Part shown: positions 7,239 through 16,343 of the stretch, piece by piece
Numbering within the stretch: the first letter of the stretch is position 1
Layout: the number at the start of each line of letters is the position of its first letter
Origin: Dyadobacter jejuensis
GTDB lineage: Bacteria > Bacteroidota > Bacteroidia > Cytophagales > Spirosomataceae
Direction of reading: 5' to 3'
Assembly: GCF_003149085.1 (NCBI RefSeq)
Contig: NZ_QGDT01000007.1
Coordinates: 1 to 64,000, forward strand
DNA length: 64,000 nucleotides
The notes under the pieces: model-generated
The model's input: only the letters and a program-made list of their open reading frames with translations
What the model was told of the DNA's origin: nothing
Databases searched by the model: none
Position numbers and translations under genes: made by a program

Positions 7239-9970
7239 CCCAGCAACCAACTTCCACGATAACAAGGATTAAGACTAGGTGTCGGTAATACTAGTTGCGT
7301 GCAAGTGATTTACCCAGCAACCAACTTCCACGATAACAAGGATTAAGACAACATCTTGTATGTGGCATCGTCAATGTCGATTTCCCCCAGCAACCAACTT
7401 CCACGATAACAAGGATTAAGACCTTTAGGTGCTGCCATATCTATTATGTTTAAAGTCCCAGCAACCAACTTCCACGATAACAAGGATTAAGACAAGGGGA
7501 GGGAGCCTCCCCTTATTTTTTATTCGTGGTCCCCAGCAACCAACTTCCACGATAACAAGGATTAAGACTTTGAGGGCGTCCCCTACCGAAATAGGTTCAT
7601 TAACCCAGCAACCAACTTCCACGATAACAAGGATTAAGACGGGAGACCTATTAGTACCTAACGAACTCGTTAGGGATCCCAGCAACCAACTTCCACGATA
7701 ACAAGGATTAAGACAAATCCCCTCGTATTTGAGGATGAATTTTTCCAAATGCCCAGCAACCAACTTCCACGATAACAAGGATTAAGACCATCTAGCAGCG
7801 TTTGAATATCTTTAACTACTTCTACCCAGCAACCAACTTCCACGATAACAAGGATTAAGACTATATTGTAGTCATTTTAAAAGAGTTTGTGGTTAATCCC
7901 AGCAACCAACTTCCACGATAACAAGGATTAAGACTCTTCTTGATTTTCTAACCAACGTGTGGATATGTGACCCAGCAACCAACTTCCACGATAACAAGGA
8001 TTAAGACCCCACCACCTGAGTGGTTTGAGTTAATCTTGGTACTCCCAGCAACCAACTTCCACGATAACAAGGATTAAGACATAGACGTTGTTAGGAAAAT
8101 TAACATCATAATGACCCCAGCAACCAACTTCCACGATAACAAGGATTAAGACCAAGTATGAATTTTTTCAAACTCTTCGGAACTCATTTCCCAGCAACCA
8201 ACTTCCACGATAACAAGGATTAAGACAGTATCATGTATAGGGATCCTTCGAAGATCCCTTGCATCCCCAGCAACCAACTTCCACGATAACAAGGATTAAG
8301 ACCTACCGGATGTACGTGACGGTTTGAAGCCGGTACATAGCCCAGCAACCAACTTCCACGATAACAAGGATTAAGACGCCGCTGAATAGCCAATCTGGTG
8401 TTTCGTTTGGTTCCACCCAGCAACCAACTTCCACGATAACAAGGATTAAGACATGGTAACCGAAGTTCCTTGCTTAATAAACTTTACTTCCCAGCAACCA
8501 ACTTCCACGATAACAAGGATTAAGACGGTTATAAGATAGATACTGTTATGCAACAACACTACGCCCAGCAACCAACTTCCACGATAACAAGGATTAAGAC
8601 TTTCTCGACCACTTTCTTGGTGAAGACCACGTGGCGGCCTCCCAGCAACCAACTTCCACGATAACAAGGATTAAGACCGTTGTGTTGGTTAGCATAATCT
8701 TGGTCCCCAAGATTACCCAGCAACCAACTTCCACGATAACAAGGATTAAGACCTTCTTTTGTGAAAGACCTAAACTCACCCCGTAATCCCAGCAACCAAC
8801 TTCCACGATAACAAGGATTAAGACCCGGGTGATTAAGGATATATTCAGACTCCTGCCTGCCTCCCAGCAACCAACTTCCACGATAACAAGGATTAAGACC
8901 AGCGATTTCATTAAGCATAATACTACAAATTTAAAATTAACCCAGCAACCAACTTCCACGATAACAAGGATTAAGACTACGTCGCCTTTAGCAAGGCGGC
9001 TACAGACATAGTCCCAGCAACCAACTTCCACGATAACAAGGATTAAGACCACTAAACTCGAACTTATCCCAAAATTCGTCCGAGCTTATCCCAGCAACCA
9101 ACTTCCACGATAACAAGGATTAAGACTCGGCGTGAAATGTTCCGCCGTGGGTGATGATTTTGCCCAGCAACCAACTTCCACGATAACAAGGATTAAGACT
9201 TTGAGGAAGCTTTTAACTCCGATACTCCATTATGGAATGCCCAGCAACCAACTTCCACGATAACAAGGATTAAGACCTTAACCAGGTCCTTACGCACCGC
9301 ACTTTTGTACGCGCGCCCCAGCAACCAACTTCCACGATAACAAGGATTAAGACCCTTCTGCGTTTCGGAGCCTCTTCAGCTTTAGAGGCTTCTTCCCCAG
9401 CAACCAACTTCCACGATAACAAGGATTAAGACAAAAATTTGTTTTTCGCCCCCTTCATGGACTCGAACCCAGCAACCAACTTCCACGATAACAAGGATTA
9501 AGACATAGTTGTCATAGTAGTAAAGATTTATGAATAAGGTCCCAGCAACCAACTTCCACGATAACAAGGATTAAGACTACTTCTCGGCAGCATATTTGCT
9601 GTCTCTCAGCATCCCAGCAACCAACCTGGTCCGCCAGTCCGATCCCCATAACAAGGATTAAGACCTCCTTTTGCTGGTACATTGAAAGATATTGTTGTCA
9701 ACCAGCAACCAACTTCCACGATAACAAGGATTAAGACCCCTTATGGTTCTACCTTCGTAAACTGGAGTTTCCACCCCAGCAACCAACTTCCACGATAACA
9801 AGGATTAAGACCTAGTGCGTATTTCTTAGCATTCGTGATGCCGTATCCCAGCAACCAACTTCCACGATAACAAGGATTAAGACTGATAGATGACCGACTG
9901 CGTCAGCATCGATCGATACCCAGCAACCAACCTGGTCCGCCAGTCCGATCCCCATAACAAGGATTAAGAC
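7239..9970 (+). CRISPR. CRISPR array, 37 repeats / 36 spacers
   Basis: The 37-bp repeat begins CCCAGCAACC and ends CAAGGATTAAGAC, with first copies at 7239, 7313, 7386, 7457 and 7532. Spacers are about 34-42 bp. Copies 1-32 are identical as far as I can read. Copy 34 (9701) has A for the first C. Copies 33 (9613-9664) and 37 (9919-9970) are 52-bp hybrids in which the central TTCCACG block is replaced by a longer insert containing CTGGTCCGCCAG. Read rightward the last eight bases, ATTAAGAC, match the form of type III crRNA 5' handles (ATTGAAAC-like), so a III-type effector in trans is likely. By eye, spacers 4, 6, 14, 15, 20, 24, 26, 29 and 32 contain strong hairpins; spacer 4 (7494-7531) is an intrinsic terminator with a T-tract. 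Confidence 0.98.
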
Positions 9971-10815
9971 ATTACGCTTCGACTCCGCTCAGCGTACGAG
10001 ACGTTATCCCAACAACCACCCTGGTGCGCACCGGCCGATATTGTTTACAACAATCATAAAAAAAGAAAAGGCCAAGCCGAATGCCGATAGCCGACAGCCG
10101 TATGCCGCCCATCAACCTGGTCCGCCAGTACTAACCCCATAACAAGGATTTAGACATTACGCTTCGACTCCGCTCAGCGTACGGGACGTTATCCCAACAA
10201 CCACCCTAGTGCGCCAGTCAGATATAAATTACAACAGTCATAAAAATAGAGAAGCAAAGCCGGTAGCCGAAAGCTGACAGCCGACAGCCGCTCATCAACT
10301 TGGTCCGCCAGTCCGATCCCCATAACAAGGATTAAGACATTACGCTTCGACTCCGCTCAGCGTACGAGACGTTATCCCAACAACCACCCTGGTGCGCACC
10401 GGCCGATATAAATTACAACAGTCATAAAAATAGAGAAGCAAAGCCGATAGCAGAAAGCTGACAGCCGTATGCCGTAGGCCGTAGGCCGTACGCAACGAAA
10501 GCGGTGCACCGGCCGATATTATTAGTAATACTAATGAAAAAAACTAAACTCCAAGCCGATAGCCGACAGCCGACAGCCGAATGCCGCCCATCAACCTGGT
10601 CCGCCAGTACTAACCCCATAACAAGGATTAAGACATTACGCTTCGACTCCGCTCAGCGTACGAAACGTTATCCCAACAACCACCCTAGTGCGCATCGGCC
10701 GATATTAATTACAAAAGCTATAAAAATAGAGAACGCTAAGCCGATAGCCGAAAGCCGACAGCCGCTCATCACCCTGGTCCGCACCGGCCGATATTATAAT
10801 ACAACCGATTGGAAA
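9971..10815. repeat. Degenerate distal CRISPR end with REP-like tandem units
   Basis: Beyond the last in-register repeat, three further decayed repeats (about 10108-10155, 10291-10338 and 10587-10634) keep the 3' half CATAACAAGGATT(A/T)AGAC. Each of these, and the hybrid repeat at 9919, is followed by almost the same pseudo-spacer (9971, 10156, 10339, 10635). That pseudo-spacer is built on CTTCGACTCCGCTCAG, similar to a palindrome dispersed in many bacterial genomes. It is followed by CCCAACAACCACCCT and by low-complexity AGCCGATAGCCGACAGCCG tracts. Unit length varies from about 180 to 300 bp. No credible gene is present; the small ORFs here only read through the repeats. Confidence 0.85.
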
Positions 10816-10850
10816 GATGGAATGGGCAGTAGGGTGCCGTTATACATCCT

Positions 10851-12185
10851 CTATTGTAATTCCATTTCAAATTCCTTCACCCTGTGGGTTAATTCCGCTA
10901 CCACGTCCGGAAATTGTCCTGCCACATTATTTTTCTCCCCTATGTCCACATCAAGGTTGTATAGTGAAACAGGAAAAGCACCATTTTTATCTAAAGGCCA
11001 CCCCAATGATTTTTCAATATGAAGTTTCCATTTACCCATTCTAATAGCTTCCAGGTCACCGTTTCGTGCATAAAAATAAAACGGACGTTCTGGCAACTTA
11101 ATGGATTCAGGATGTAAAAGATAATTGCTAATATCCAAGCCATCCAATTTCAAATCATGAGGAAGCCTCGAGCCCGATAATTTTGCAAGTGTTGGAAATA
11201 AATCCAAAGAGGTCGTAAACTCATTGCTCACTATTCCTTTAGGAATGTTGTCGGGCCAAACTACTATGGCTGGCACGCGCTGTCCACCGTCCCATGTTTG
11301 AGCTTTTTTACCTCTAAGTGGTTTCGCTGAGCCGATTTGAGGCCCATTGTCGGATGTGAAAATAAAAATGGTGTTATCATAGATATTTTGTTCTTTGAGC
11401 GTTTTAACGATCTCGCCTACACTCCAATCTAACTCCATAATAACGTCACCATATAATCCCTTTTCACTTTTACCTCTAAAAGCAGGAGAAGCATGTAGAG
11501 GTGTATGAGGCATATTTTGAGCCACATACATAAAAAAGGGCTTTTTACCCCTACTCTTTATCTGACTAATAGCCTCTTCTGTATATCTTTTGGTGAGATA
11601 ATCTTGATCAGGGCCGCTTTCTATCAATTTCTTATTTCGATAAAGGGGAAGCGGAGGTGATTGAAAGTCAATATCTTTGTAATAGTAATGATCCATATCA
11701 TTGGAATAAGGCACCCCATAAAACTGATCAAAACCCTGATTATTGGGCATGAATTCCTCCTTATGCCCCAAATGCCATTTACCTATAATGGAAGTGGTAT
11801 ACCCATTGTCTTTTAACATTTCTGCCATCGTATACTCGTTCAAGGAAAGCCCACCCTCTGAAAAAGGAAAAAGAACGGCTTCATGAAGATTGTATCGTTT
11901 AGGATAACGACCCGTCAAAAGGCCGGCCCTGGAAGGCGTGCAAACAGTAGCTGGAACATAAAAATTTGTAAAGCGAACTCCCTCAGAAGCTAAACGGTCG
12001 ATATGGGGTGTCTCAAAACCTTCGGCCCCATAACAACCCACATCTGCGTATCCTTGATCGTCAGTGAAGAAAATGATAATATTGGGTCGTTTTTTCGTAT
12101 TGACCCTATTATATTGACATCCTGTAGTACTGAAAATAATAAATACGAGAAGTTTGGATACCAATGATTTGAGCTTAATGTGCAT
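10851..12185 (-). CDS. Arylsulfatase-type sulfatase lipoprotein
   Basis: This is a 444-aa family S1 sulfatase that hydrolyses sulfate esters, probably on polysaccharides. The N-terminus is a lipoprotein signal (FIIFSTTGC, lipid cysteine about residue 23). The metal-binding start NIIIFFTDDQGYADVGCYG follows. The activation motif CTPSRAGLLTGR holds the cysteine that the anaerobic or aerobic formylglycine system would convert. IIGKWHLGH and FTSDNGPQ are further conserved active-site segments. No formylglycine-generating enzyme or SusC/D pair is adjacent, so it is an isolated gene between the CRISPR debris and the AraC locus. Length and motifs appear complete. Confidence 0.93.
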   Translation of the reverse strand: MHIKLKSLVSKLLVFIIFSTTGCQYNRVNTKKRPNIIIFFTDDQGYADVGCYGAEGFETPHIDRLASEGVRFTNFYVPATVCTPSRAGLLTGRYPKRYNLHEAVLFPFSEGGLSLNEYTMAEMLKDNGYTTSIIGKWHLGHKEEFMPNNQGFDQFYGVPYSNDMDHYYYKDIDFQSPPLPLYRNKKLIESGPDQDYLTKRYTEEAISQIKSRGKKPFFMYVAQNMPHTPLHASPAFRGKSEKGLYGDVIMELDWSVGEIVKTLKEQNIYDNTIFIFTSDNGPQIGSAKPLRGKKAQTWDGGQRVPAIVVWPDNIPKGIVSNEFTTSLDLFPTLAKLSGSRLPHDLKLDGLDISNYLLHPESIKLPERPFYFYARNGDLEAIRMGKWKLHIEKSLGWPLDKNGAFPVSLYNLDVDIGEKNNVAGQFPDVVAELTHRVKEFEMELQ

Positions 12186-12485
12186 TACAATCTCCCTATT
12201 TTAATGATGAGTAGCTTTATATTTACCGAACCAGTAGCGACAATTTCGAATGAGTCAAAAGGCTGCTGCACAATAATATCGAAATTTTAGAGAGAATCAA
12301 GCGGCTAATACAATACTTTATCCCTTCCTATAAAACTACAGAAGAATATATGGACTTTCAACTCACTGCATACGGAGTCCAGTTTTGGAGCGAGAAGTGT
12401 AGCCGTTACTGGCCTATATAGGTGCAGCACCATACGGTACACCTCCCCTTGTAAAAAGGCAGCATGTCGGCGGTAGTGATTGATA
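12186..12485 (-). pseudogene. Decayed coding remnant upstream of the sulfatase
   Basis: Minus-strand reading frames here are broken but protein-like. One runs from inside the AraC gene end (12568) to 12305 and contains HYRRHAAFLQGEVYRMV. After two stops a second reads NFDIIVQQPFDSFEIVA near 12224-12290. The second part recurs at 14939-15013, about three-quarters identical by eye, where it reads NLDIIVQKLFDSFYI. This looks like the 3' end of a gene present twice. The family was not recognised. Confidence 0.4.
12224..12298. repeat. Diverged direct repeat, copy 1 (partner 14939-15013)
   Basis: A 75-bp block sharing CTGCACAATAATATC, GAGTCAAAA and ACCGAACCA with 14939-15013 in the same orientation. 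The two copies bracket the AraC, NmrA-like and small membrane-protein genes. Confidence 0.6.
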
Positions 12486-13397
12486 TCAATTAAAGGATTG
12501 CCTGAATTGAGAAGGTGTAAGGTCCGTTTTACTCTTAAATAATTTGCTAAAAGATTGTAAGTGCTCAAAGCCTAATTCAAACGCCACTTCGCTAACTGAT
12601 AGATCTGTGGTTGACAATTTTTCTTTTGCCAATTCAATTAATTTCTCCTGAATGAAATGTTTGGTGCTTTGCCCTGTTAGATGTTTTAACAATCGACTTA
12701 AATAATTGGCAGACAAATTCAGCTCATTTGCAAAATACTGAACGGTGGGAATAGCATGGACTCTAAAATTCTCTTGACGATAATAAGCCGACAGCAATTC
12801 TTCAAACTGGCTTAAGAGTGTGTGATTTGCAATTTTTCGTGTAGTAAATTGTCGTTGGTAAAAACGTTCGGAATAAGTCAATATTAACATCAACTGAATG
12901 ATGATTACATCTTGACTGAAATGGTCAATTTTAGCTTGATATTCCTGGGCAATACTGTGCATCACACCAATAATCAACTTTTCTTCTTTGTCAGACAAAT
13001 GTAGCGCTTCGTTTATTTTATAATCAAAATATTCATATTCTTTTATTTTTTTCGACAGCGGCGTGTTCCAAAGAAAATCGGGGTGGACCAGTAATAACCA
13101 CCCCTTATGATTGATTTCTTCATCCGTTCTGAATTCAAAAGAAAGCACTTGCCTAGGAGCCATAAAATGCATTACACCTTCATCGAAATCATATTCTTGT
13201 TGACCATACTTTAATTTGGCATTAAAATCCCTTTTTAAAGCGATGGAATAGAAGTCATTGGTGATATTTATTGGGGTAGCATGCTGATGCTTTATATCCT
13301 CAAATTGAACAATACTAATCAGGGGATGTTCAGGCTTCTGCAAATCCATAACCTTATGATATTCCGTTATCGATTTTATATGATATGGTTTTGACAT
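12486..13397 (-). CDS. AraC-family transcriptional regulator
   Basis: This 303-aa protein has an N-terminal cupin-like sensing half and a C-terminal AraC double helix-turn-helix (about 205-300). In the latter, FANELNLSANYLSRLLKHL is the first recognition region and EVAFELGFEHLQSFSKLFK the second, ending with the typical SQFR. It is 11 bp downstream of the NmrA-like reductase gene and on the same strand, so the two probably form one transcript, with the regulator controlling the reductase. This pairing of an AraC regulator with an SDR or NmrA-type oxidoreductase is common. The inducer is unknown. Confidence 0.9.
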   Translation of the reverse strand: MSKPYHIKSITEYHKVMDLQKPEHPLISIVQFEDIKHQHATPINITNDFYSIALKRDFNAKLKYGQQEYDFDEGVMHFMAPRQVLSFEFRTDEEINHKGWLLLVHPDFLWNTPLSKKIKEYEYFDYKINEALHLSDKEEKLIIGVMHSIAQEYQAKIDHFSQDVIIIQLMLILTYSERFYQRQFTTRKIANHTLLSQFEELLSAYYRQENFRVHAIPTVQYFANELNLSANYLSRLLKHLTGQSTKHFIQEKLIELAKEKLSTTDLSVSEVAFELGFEHLQSFSKLFKSKTDLTPSQFRQSFN

Positions 13398-13408
13398 GGC
13401 GCGAAATG

Positions 13409-14275
13409 TTATAATTCGAAAAGTGTTTTTAACCCGTCTTTAAGCGTTGTTGGTTTACGACCGAGTTTATTTTCTAAGTCACTGGTTATTTCGTCCTCTT
13501 GTCCGTTTTTTATGTCGGTGTTGAATTCAACTACTTTTTGAAGCATCGCTTCTGGAATTCCGGAGGGTCTCATGCTCTCTTGAAAGGTCGAAATATCTAC
13601 TGGATGGTAAGTCACCACCTTCCCTGAAAGTGAGGTTAATGCCTCGGCAATGTCATAAAATGAATAGGCTTCATTATTTGTGAAGGTATATGTTTTATTT
13701 TCAAATGCTTCATTTGCCAGCACATTAGCCATTGCTTCACCCATTTCTTTTCGTAATGCAAAAGCAACTTTCCCATCTCCCGCAGGTTGAAAAATACCGG
13801 TTCCAAACACTTTTTTACCTACAAAAATTGGGATAACATCCATATACAAGGTGTTTCTAAAAATGGTATAGTTTAGTCCGCTTTCTTTGATATAATCTTC
13901 AGTAAGAAAGTGTTCTTCCATAAGCTGATGAGCGAGTGTGTCCCTATTCCGCATGGCCCTACTGGTGTAAGCAATATTTTTAACTCCCGATTTTTTAGCG
14001 GTGTCAATTATATTTTTATGTTGTTGCATTCGGTCGCCTTGGTCACCTGCCGAAATCAAAAGCACCGTATCGACATTCATCATGGCAGTTTCGAGGGCGG
14101 GTATGTTATCATAATTACCCAGAAAAACATGAATTCCTTTGGCTTTGAATTCAAGTACTTTTTCTTCATCTCGAACCAGGACAGAGACATTTTGACCAGG
14201 AAATTTCAATAATAATGTTTCGAGGACCACACGGCCCAGATTTCCAGTAGCGCCAGTAACTAATATTTGCATCAT
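13409..14275 (-). CDS. NmrA-like NAD(P)-binding reductase (QOR2-like)
   Basis: This 288-aa atypical short-chain dehydrogenase-fold protein begins with the nucleotide-binding loop ILVTGATGNLGRVV (residues 4-17). NmrA-type features follow: DTVLLISAGDQGDRMQQHKN, and NIAYTSRAMRN in place of the canonical YxxxK site. QOR2-type quinone reductases have this layout. It is first in a two-gene unit with the AraC regulator. There are two adjacent methionines (MMQ); either could be the start. The substrate is not predictable. Confidence 0.85.
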   Translation of the reverse strand: MMQILVTGATGNLGRVVLETLLLKFPGQNVSVLVRDEEKVLEFKAKGIHVFLGNYDNIPALETAMMNVDTVLLISAGDQGDRMQQHKNIIDTAKKSGVKNIAYTSRAMRNRDTLAHQLMEEHFLTEDYIKESGLNYTIFRNTLYMDVIPIFVGKKVFGTGIFQPAGDGKVAFALRKEMGEAMANVLANEAFENKTYTFTNNEAYSFYDIAEALTSLSGKVVTYHPVDISTFQESMRPSGIPEAMLQKVVEFNTDIKNGQEDEITSDLENKLGRKPTTLKDGLKTLFEL

Positions 14276-14479
14276 CGTCTATTTTTTGATTTATGCAAAG
14301 TTCAATAGAAACAAGGCGACAGTTTTAGTCAAACCTGACCTTTTTGTAATCGCATTCGGCTTATTTATAAGTATGCCCATGCGGTTCATATAATACGCTG
14401 TTCCGGGTAAATAGCACTTATGCCATTCTGAGTAAATTCGGGGGAATGCGAACCCTGCATTGTGGGGGGTGCGCCAAAT

Positions 14480-14878
14480 TTAAGTGGTTCCAAGGAATAA
14501 AAGTCCGGCAATCAGCAATAGTAAGATCCACTGTCCCAGTTTCAAATAATTTTTCGGAAACTGTTTTGAAATAGAAATTGTCAATGCCCAAACTATTGCA
14601 TAACCTAAAAAATAGATTGTCAATATTTGCAATAATGTTTTTTCACTCTGAAAGAAGTCGGTGAAGTTAATCAGTCCAAGTCCTATAGTTGCAAAAAGTA
14701 AGTCAAACGAAACCCAGTGCCAACCGCATCTTGCCATGGTCCATTTTTCTCTTTTTTGGAAATTTTCATCGATTCCGCCCGTAGGCTCGTTCACTTTAAG
14801 TTCCTTATCTCCAACAACACAATGGGCTATAAACGCTAAGAGTACTAATATGTTCGCTATTAAATTGGGTATGTTCAT
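14480..14878 (-). CDS. Small four-helix membrane protein
   Basis: A 132-aa protein of unknown function with about four hydrophobic segments (residues 6-23, 50-70, 83-103 and 113-130) and a short soluble loop (DENFQKREKWTMARCGWHW). No catalytic motif was recognised. It sits alone between the NmrA-like gene and a repeated fragment at 14939. Reading-frame length and hydrophobic pattern support a real gene. Confidence 0.65.
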   Translation of the reverse strand: MNIPNLIANILVLLAFIAHCVVGDKELKVNEPTGGIDENFQKREKWTMARCGWHWVSFDLLFATIGLGLINFTDFFQSEKTLLQILTIYFLGYAIVWALTISISKQFPKNYLKLGQWILLLLIAGLLFLGTT

Positions 14879-14938
14879 ATTTTATGCTTCTGTGTTGTTT
14901 TACAATGCCGTTGTACCACTCCTACTAACATGGCTATT

Positions 14939-15013
14939 GACCGAACCAATATCATCAATGTAAAATGAGTCAAAAAGCTTCTGCACAATAATATCTAAAT
15001 TTTAGAAGAGATT
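14939..15013. repeat. Diverged direct repeat, copy 2 (partner 12224-12298)
   Basis: Same orientation as copy 1; on the minus strand it encodes a short fragment containing LDIIVQKLFDSF. It appears to be the tail of a decayed gene. The flanking region 14879-15127 contains no intact gene. Confidence 0.55.
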
Positions 15014-15127
15014 CCTTTCTGTGGTACCTTTCAAAGCCTAACTTTAATCCCTAGCCTTAAAAATAATGAACGGAGGCTGCCCCCTATCAGCCATTTTTAC
15101 TGGCACAGTATCGCCGTTATGGGCAGA

Positions 15128-15928
15128 CTATATCATTTCAATGGCATCTGTTAAGTCCTCATTGCTTGAAGTCTCTTCTATTAACCCGATATAATTTATA
15201 TTGAGATTTATAATGTTCCCCATTGGAATAATAAATCGACTTGGGATCCGATAATACTTGCTATTTCCCTCAAAGGTATGCAATGGTTCAACAGCGTCAT
15301 CCACCAACTTTCGCCTTTTTGGATATTTCAAATGCACGGCCGTGAGTTCACCATCGAGACCGATATGATAATCCAATAATCGACCAATATAAATATATTG
15401 ATGTCCCCCAACGTTACAGAGAACATCAATACTCACGAAAGAAATCTCATTATACTGATCAGGCACATCTGGAAATCCAAGGCATTCTCCCGAAAAGATA
15501 TAGTGCCATTTATTGGAAAATCTAAATATTCGGTAGTTCAGATCTAACCTAAGTCGCCTTACGATGAACCGAGTCAGATGACCAAGCCCATAACAGCCAA
15601 ATGATAATAACACGATGTAGGCACCAATTAGATATTTGTAAGCATACAATAAATCGAAGGACTCACTTGCCCCACCCTTTTGCTGACCAGCCCCCAAAAG
15701 TAGCGTACCTAATAACCGAAAGTCCACCCTATACCCAGAGCTCCATTCAATTAGAAAAATCCCTAAAACATGGGCAAGAAAAGCGGGAATAATGGCAATG
15801 GAGATCTCCTTAATGAAATCTGAGGCTGGCTTCCGGATACAAAGTTTTGATGTTCTGTAGGCAACGATATAGATATACCCTGGGGCAAGTATGATAAAGA
15901 TGATGATAGAGGTAAAGGCAAAATTCAT
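15128..15928 (-). CDS. Membrane protein of unknown function with soluble C-terminal half
   Basis: This 266-aa protein has hydrophobic spans near residues 3-22, 42-62 and 100-120 and then a soluble beta-rich half (about 140-250) containing NVGGHQYIYIGRLLDYHIG. The overall shape resembles DUF6338-type membrane proteins, but that is a weak impression. The upstream 70-aa gene ends 1-2 bp before its start, so they are coupled. Its N-terminal coding region is duplicated perfectly over 171 bp at 21821-21991, and a third, diverged fragment lies near 27200. The gene therefore belongs to a mobile or repeatedly duplicated cassette. Confidence 0.7.
   Translation of the reverse strand: MNFAFTSIIIFIILAPGYIYIVAYRTSKLCIRKPASDFIKEISIAIIPAFLAHVLGIFLIEWSSGYRVDFRLLGTLLLGAGQQKGGASESFDLLYAYKYLIGAYIVLLSFGCYGLGHLTRFIVRRLRLDLNYRIFRFSNKWHYIFSGECLGFPDVPDQYNEISFVSIDVLCNVGGHQYIYIGRLLDYHIGLDGELTAVHLKYPKRRKLVDDAVEPLHTFEGNSKYYRIPSRFIIPMGNIINLNINYIGLIEETSSNEDLTDAIEMI
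15717..15887. repeat. 171-bp perfect direct repeat, copy 1
   Basis: Identical base for base, as read, to 21821-21991 with a constant offset of 6104. It covers codons for the first two membrane segments of the 266-aa membrane protein. The two copies bracket the aspartic protease and GTPase operon. Confidence 0.95.
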
Positions 15929-15929
15929 T

Positions 15930-16118
15930 TTACCCCAATTTTTTCATCAGGTATACCTTGTCTTTGATTCTAACCCTTACTGGTTCTACACCCTGGCCGT
16001 GCCGCAAACTAATATCTACTAAAGCTCGGCCAATAATAGGATCGGCCATTAGCTCTTCCCCTAGCAACTTGGCTTTAGACTTACTTTTACCAAAAAACTT
16101 ACTAAGTAACTTCGACAT
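15930..16118 (-). CDS. Small basic protein coupled to the membrane protein
   Basis: A 62-aa product from the second methionine (MSKLLSKFFGKSKSKAK); an upstream in-frame methionine at 16142 would give 70 aa. It has a basic, possibly amphipathic N-terminus and a soluble tail (PVRVRIKDKVYLMKKLG). The stop is directly before the start of the 266-aa membrane protein, which supports a two-gene unit. No family was recognised. Confidence 0.6.
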   Translation of the reverse strand: MSKLLSKFFGKSKSKAKLLGEELMADPIIGRALVDISLRHGQGVEPVRVRIKDKVYLMKKLG

Positions 16119-16343
16119 AACCAATGAGCTAATGATTGACAAAAGTTATTATAATACCCGCATCAAATAGGCGAATAATTTACTATAAATATAAGGTCTA
16201 ATCTAAAATTTCCCAATTAAAACTTCATTAGCCTAAAGAATATTGCAGACTGCGATGCATGGACCCATTCACCCACTCAAAAACGAGCCCTGTTTGTTGA
16301 GCGCAAAGAACCCTTGACATAATTTCTAAGTATGATTAATTGT

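Noticed and set aside
7425..9567. Several ORFs of 60-152 codons in the array, with repeated VLILVIVEVGCW or GLNPCYRGSWLLG segments
   Set aside because: They are translations of the CRISPR repeat; period and frame follow the repeat length.
10422..11044. ORFs across the degenerate repeats and the sulfatase 3' end
   Set aside because: They read through low-complexity GCCGATAGCC DNA or lie antisense to the sulfatase; no start context.
12305..12568. 87-aa ORF overlapping the AraC gene end as an intact gene
   Set aside because: It overlaps a well-supported gene by 83 bp and continues after stops into a duplicated fragment; treated as part of a decayed gene.
14440..14470. GGGGGAATGCGAACCCTGC as a possible att duplicate of the tmRNA T-arm region
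   Set aside because: Only about a dozen bases resemble the tmRNA end, with mismatches; not enough for an attachment site.
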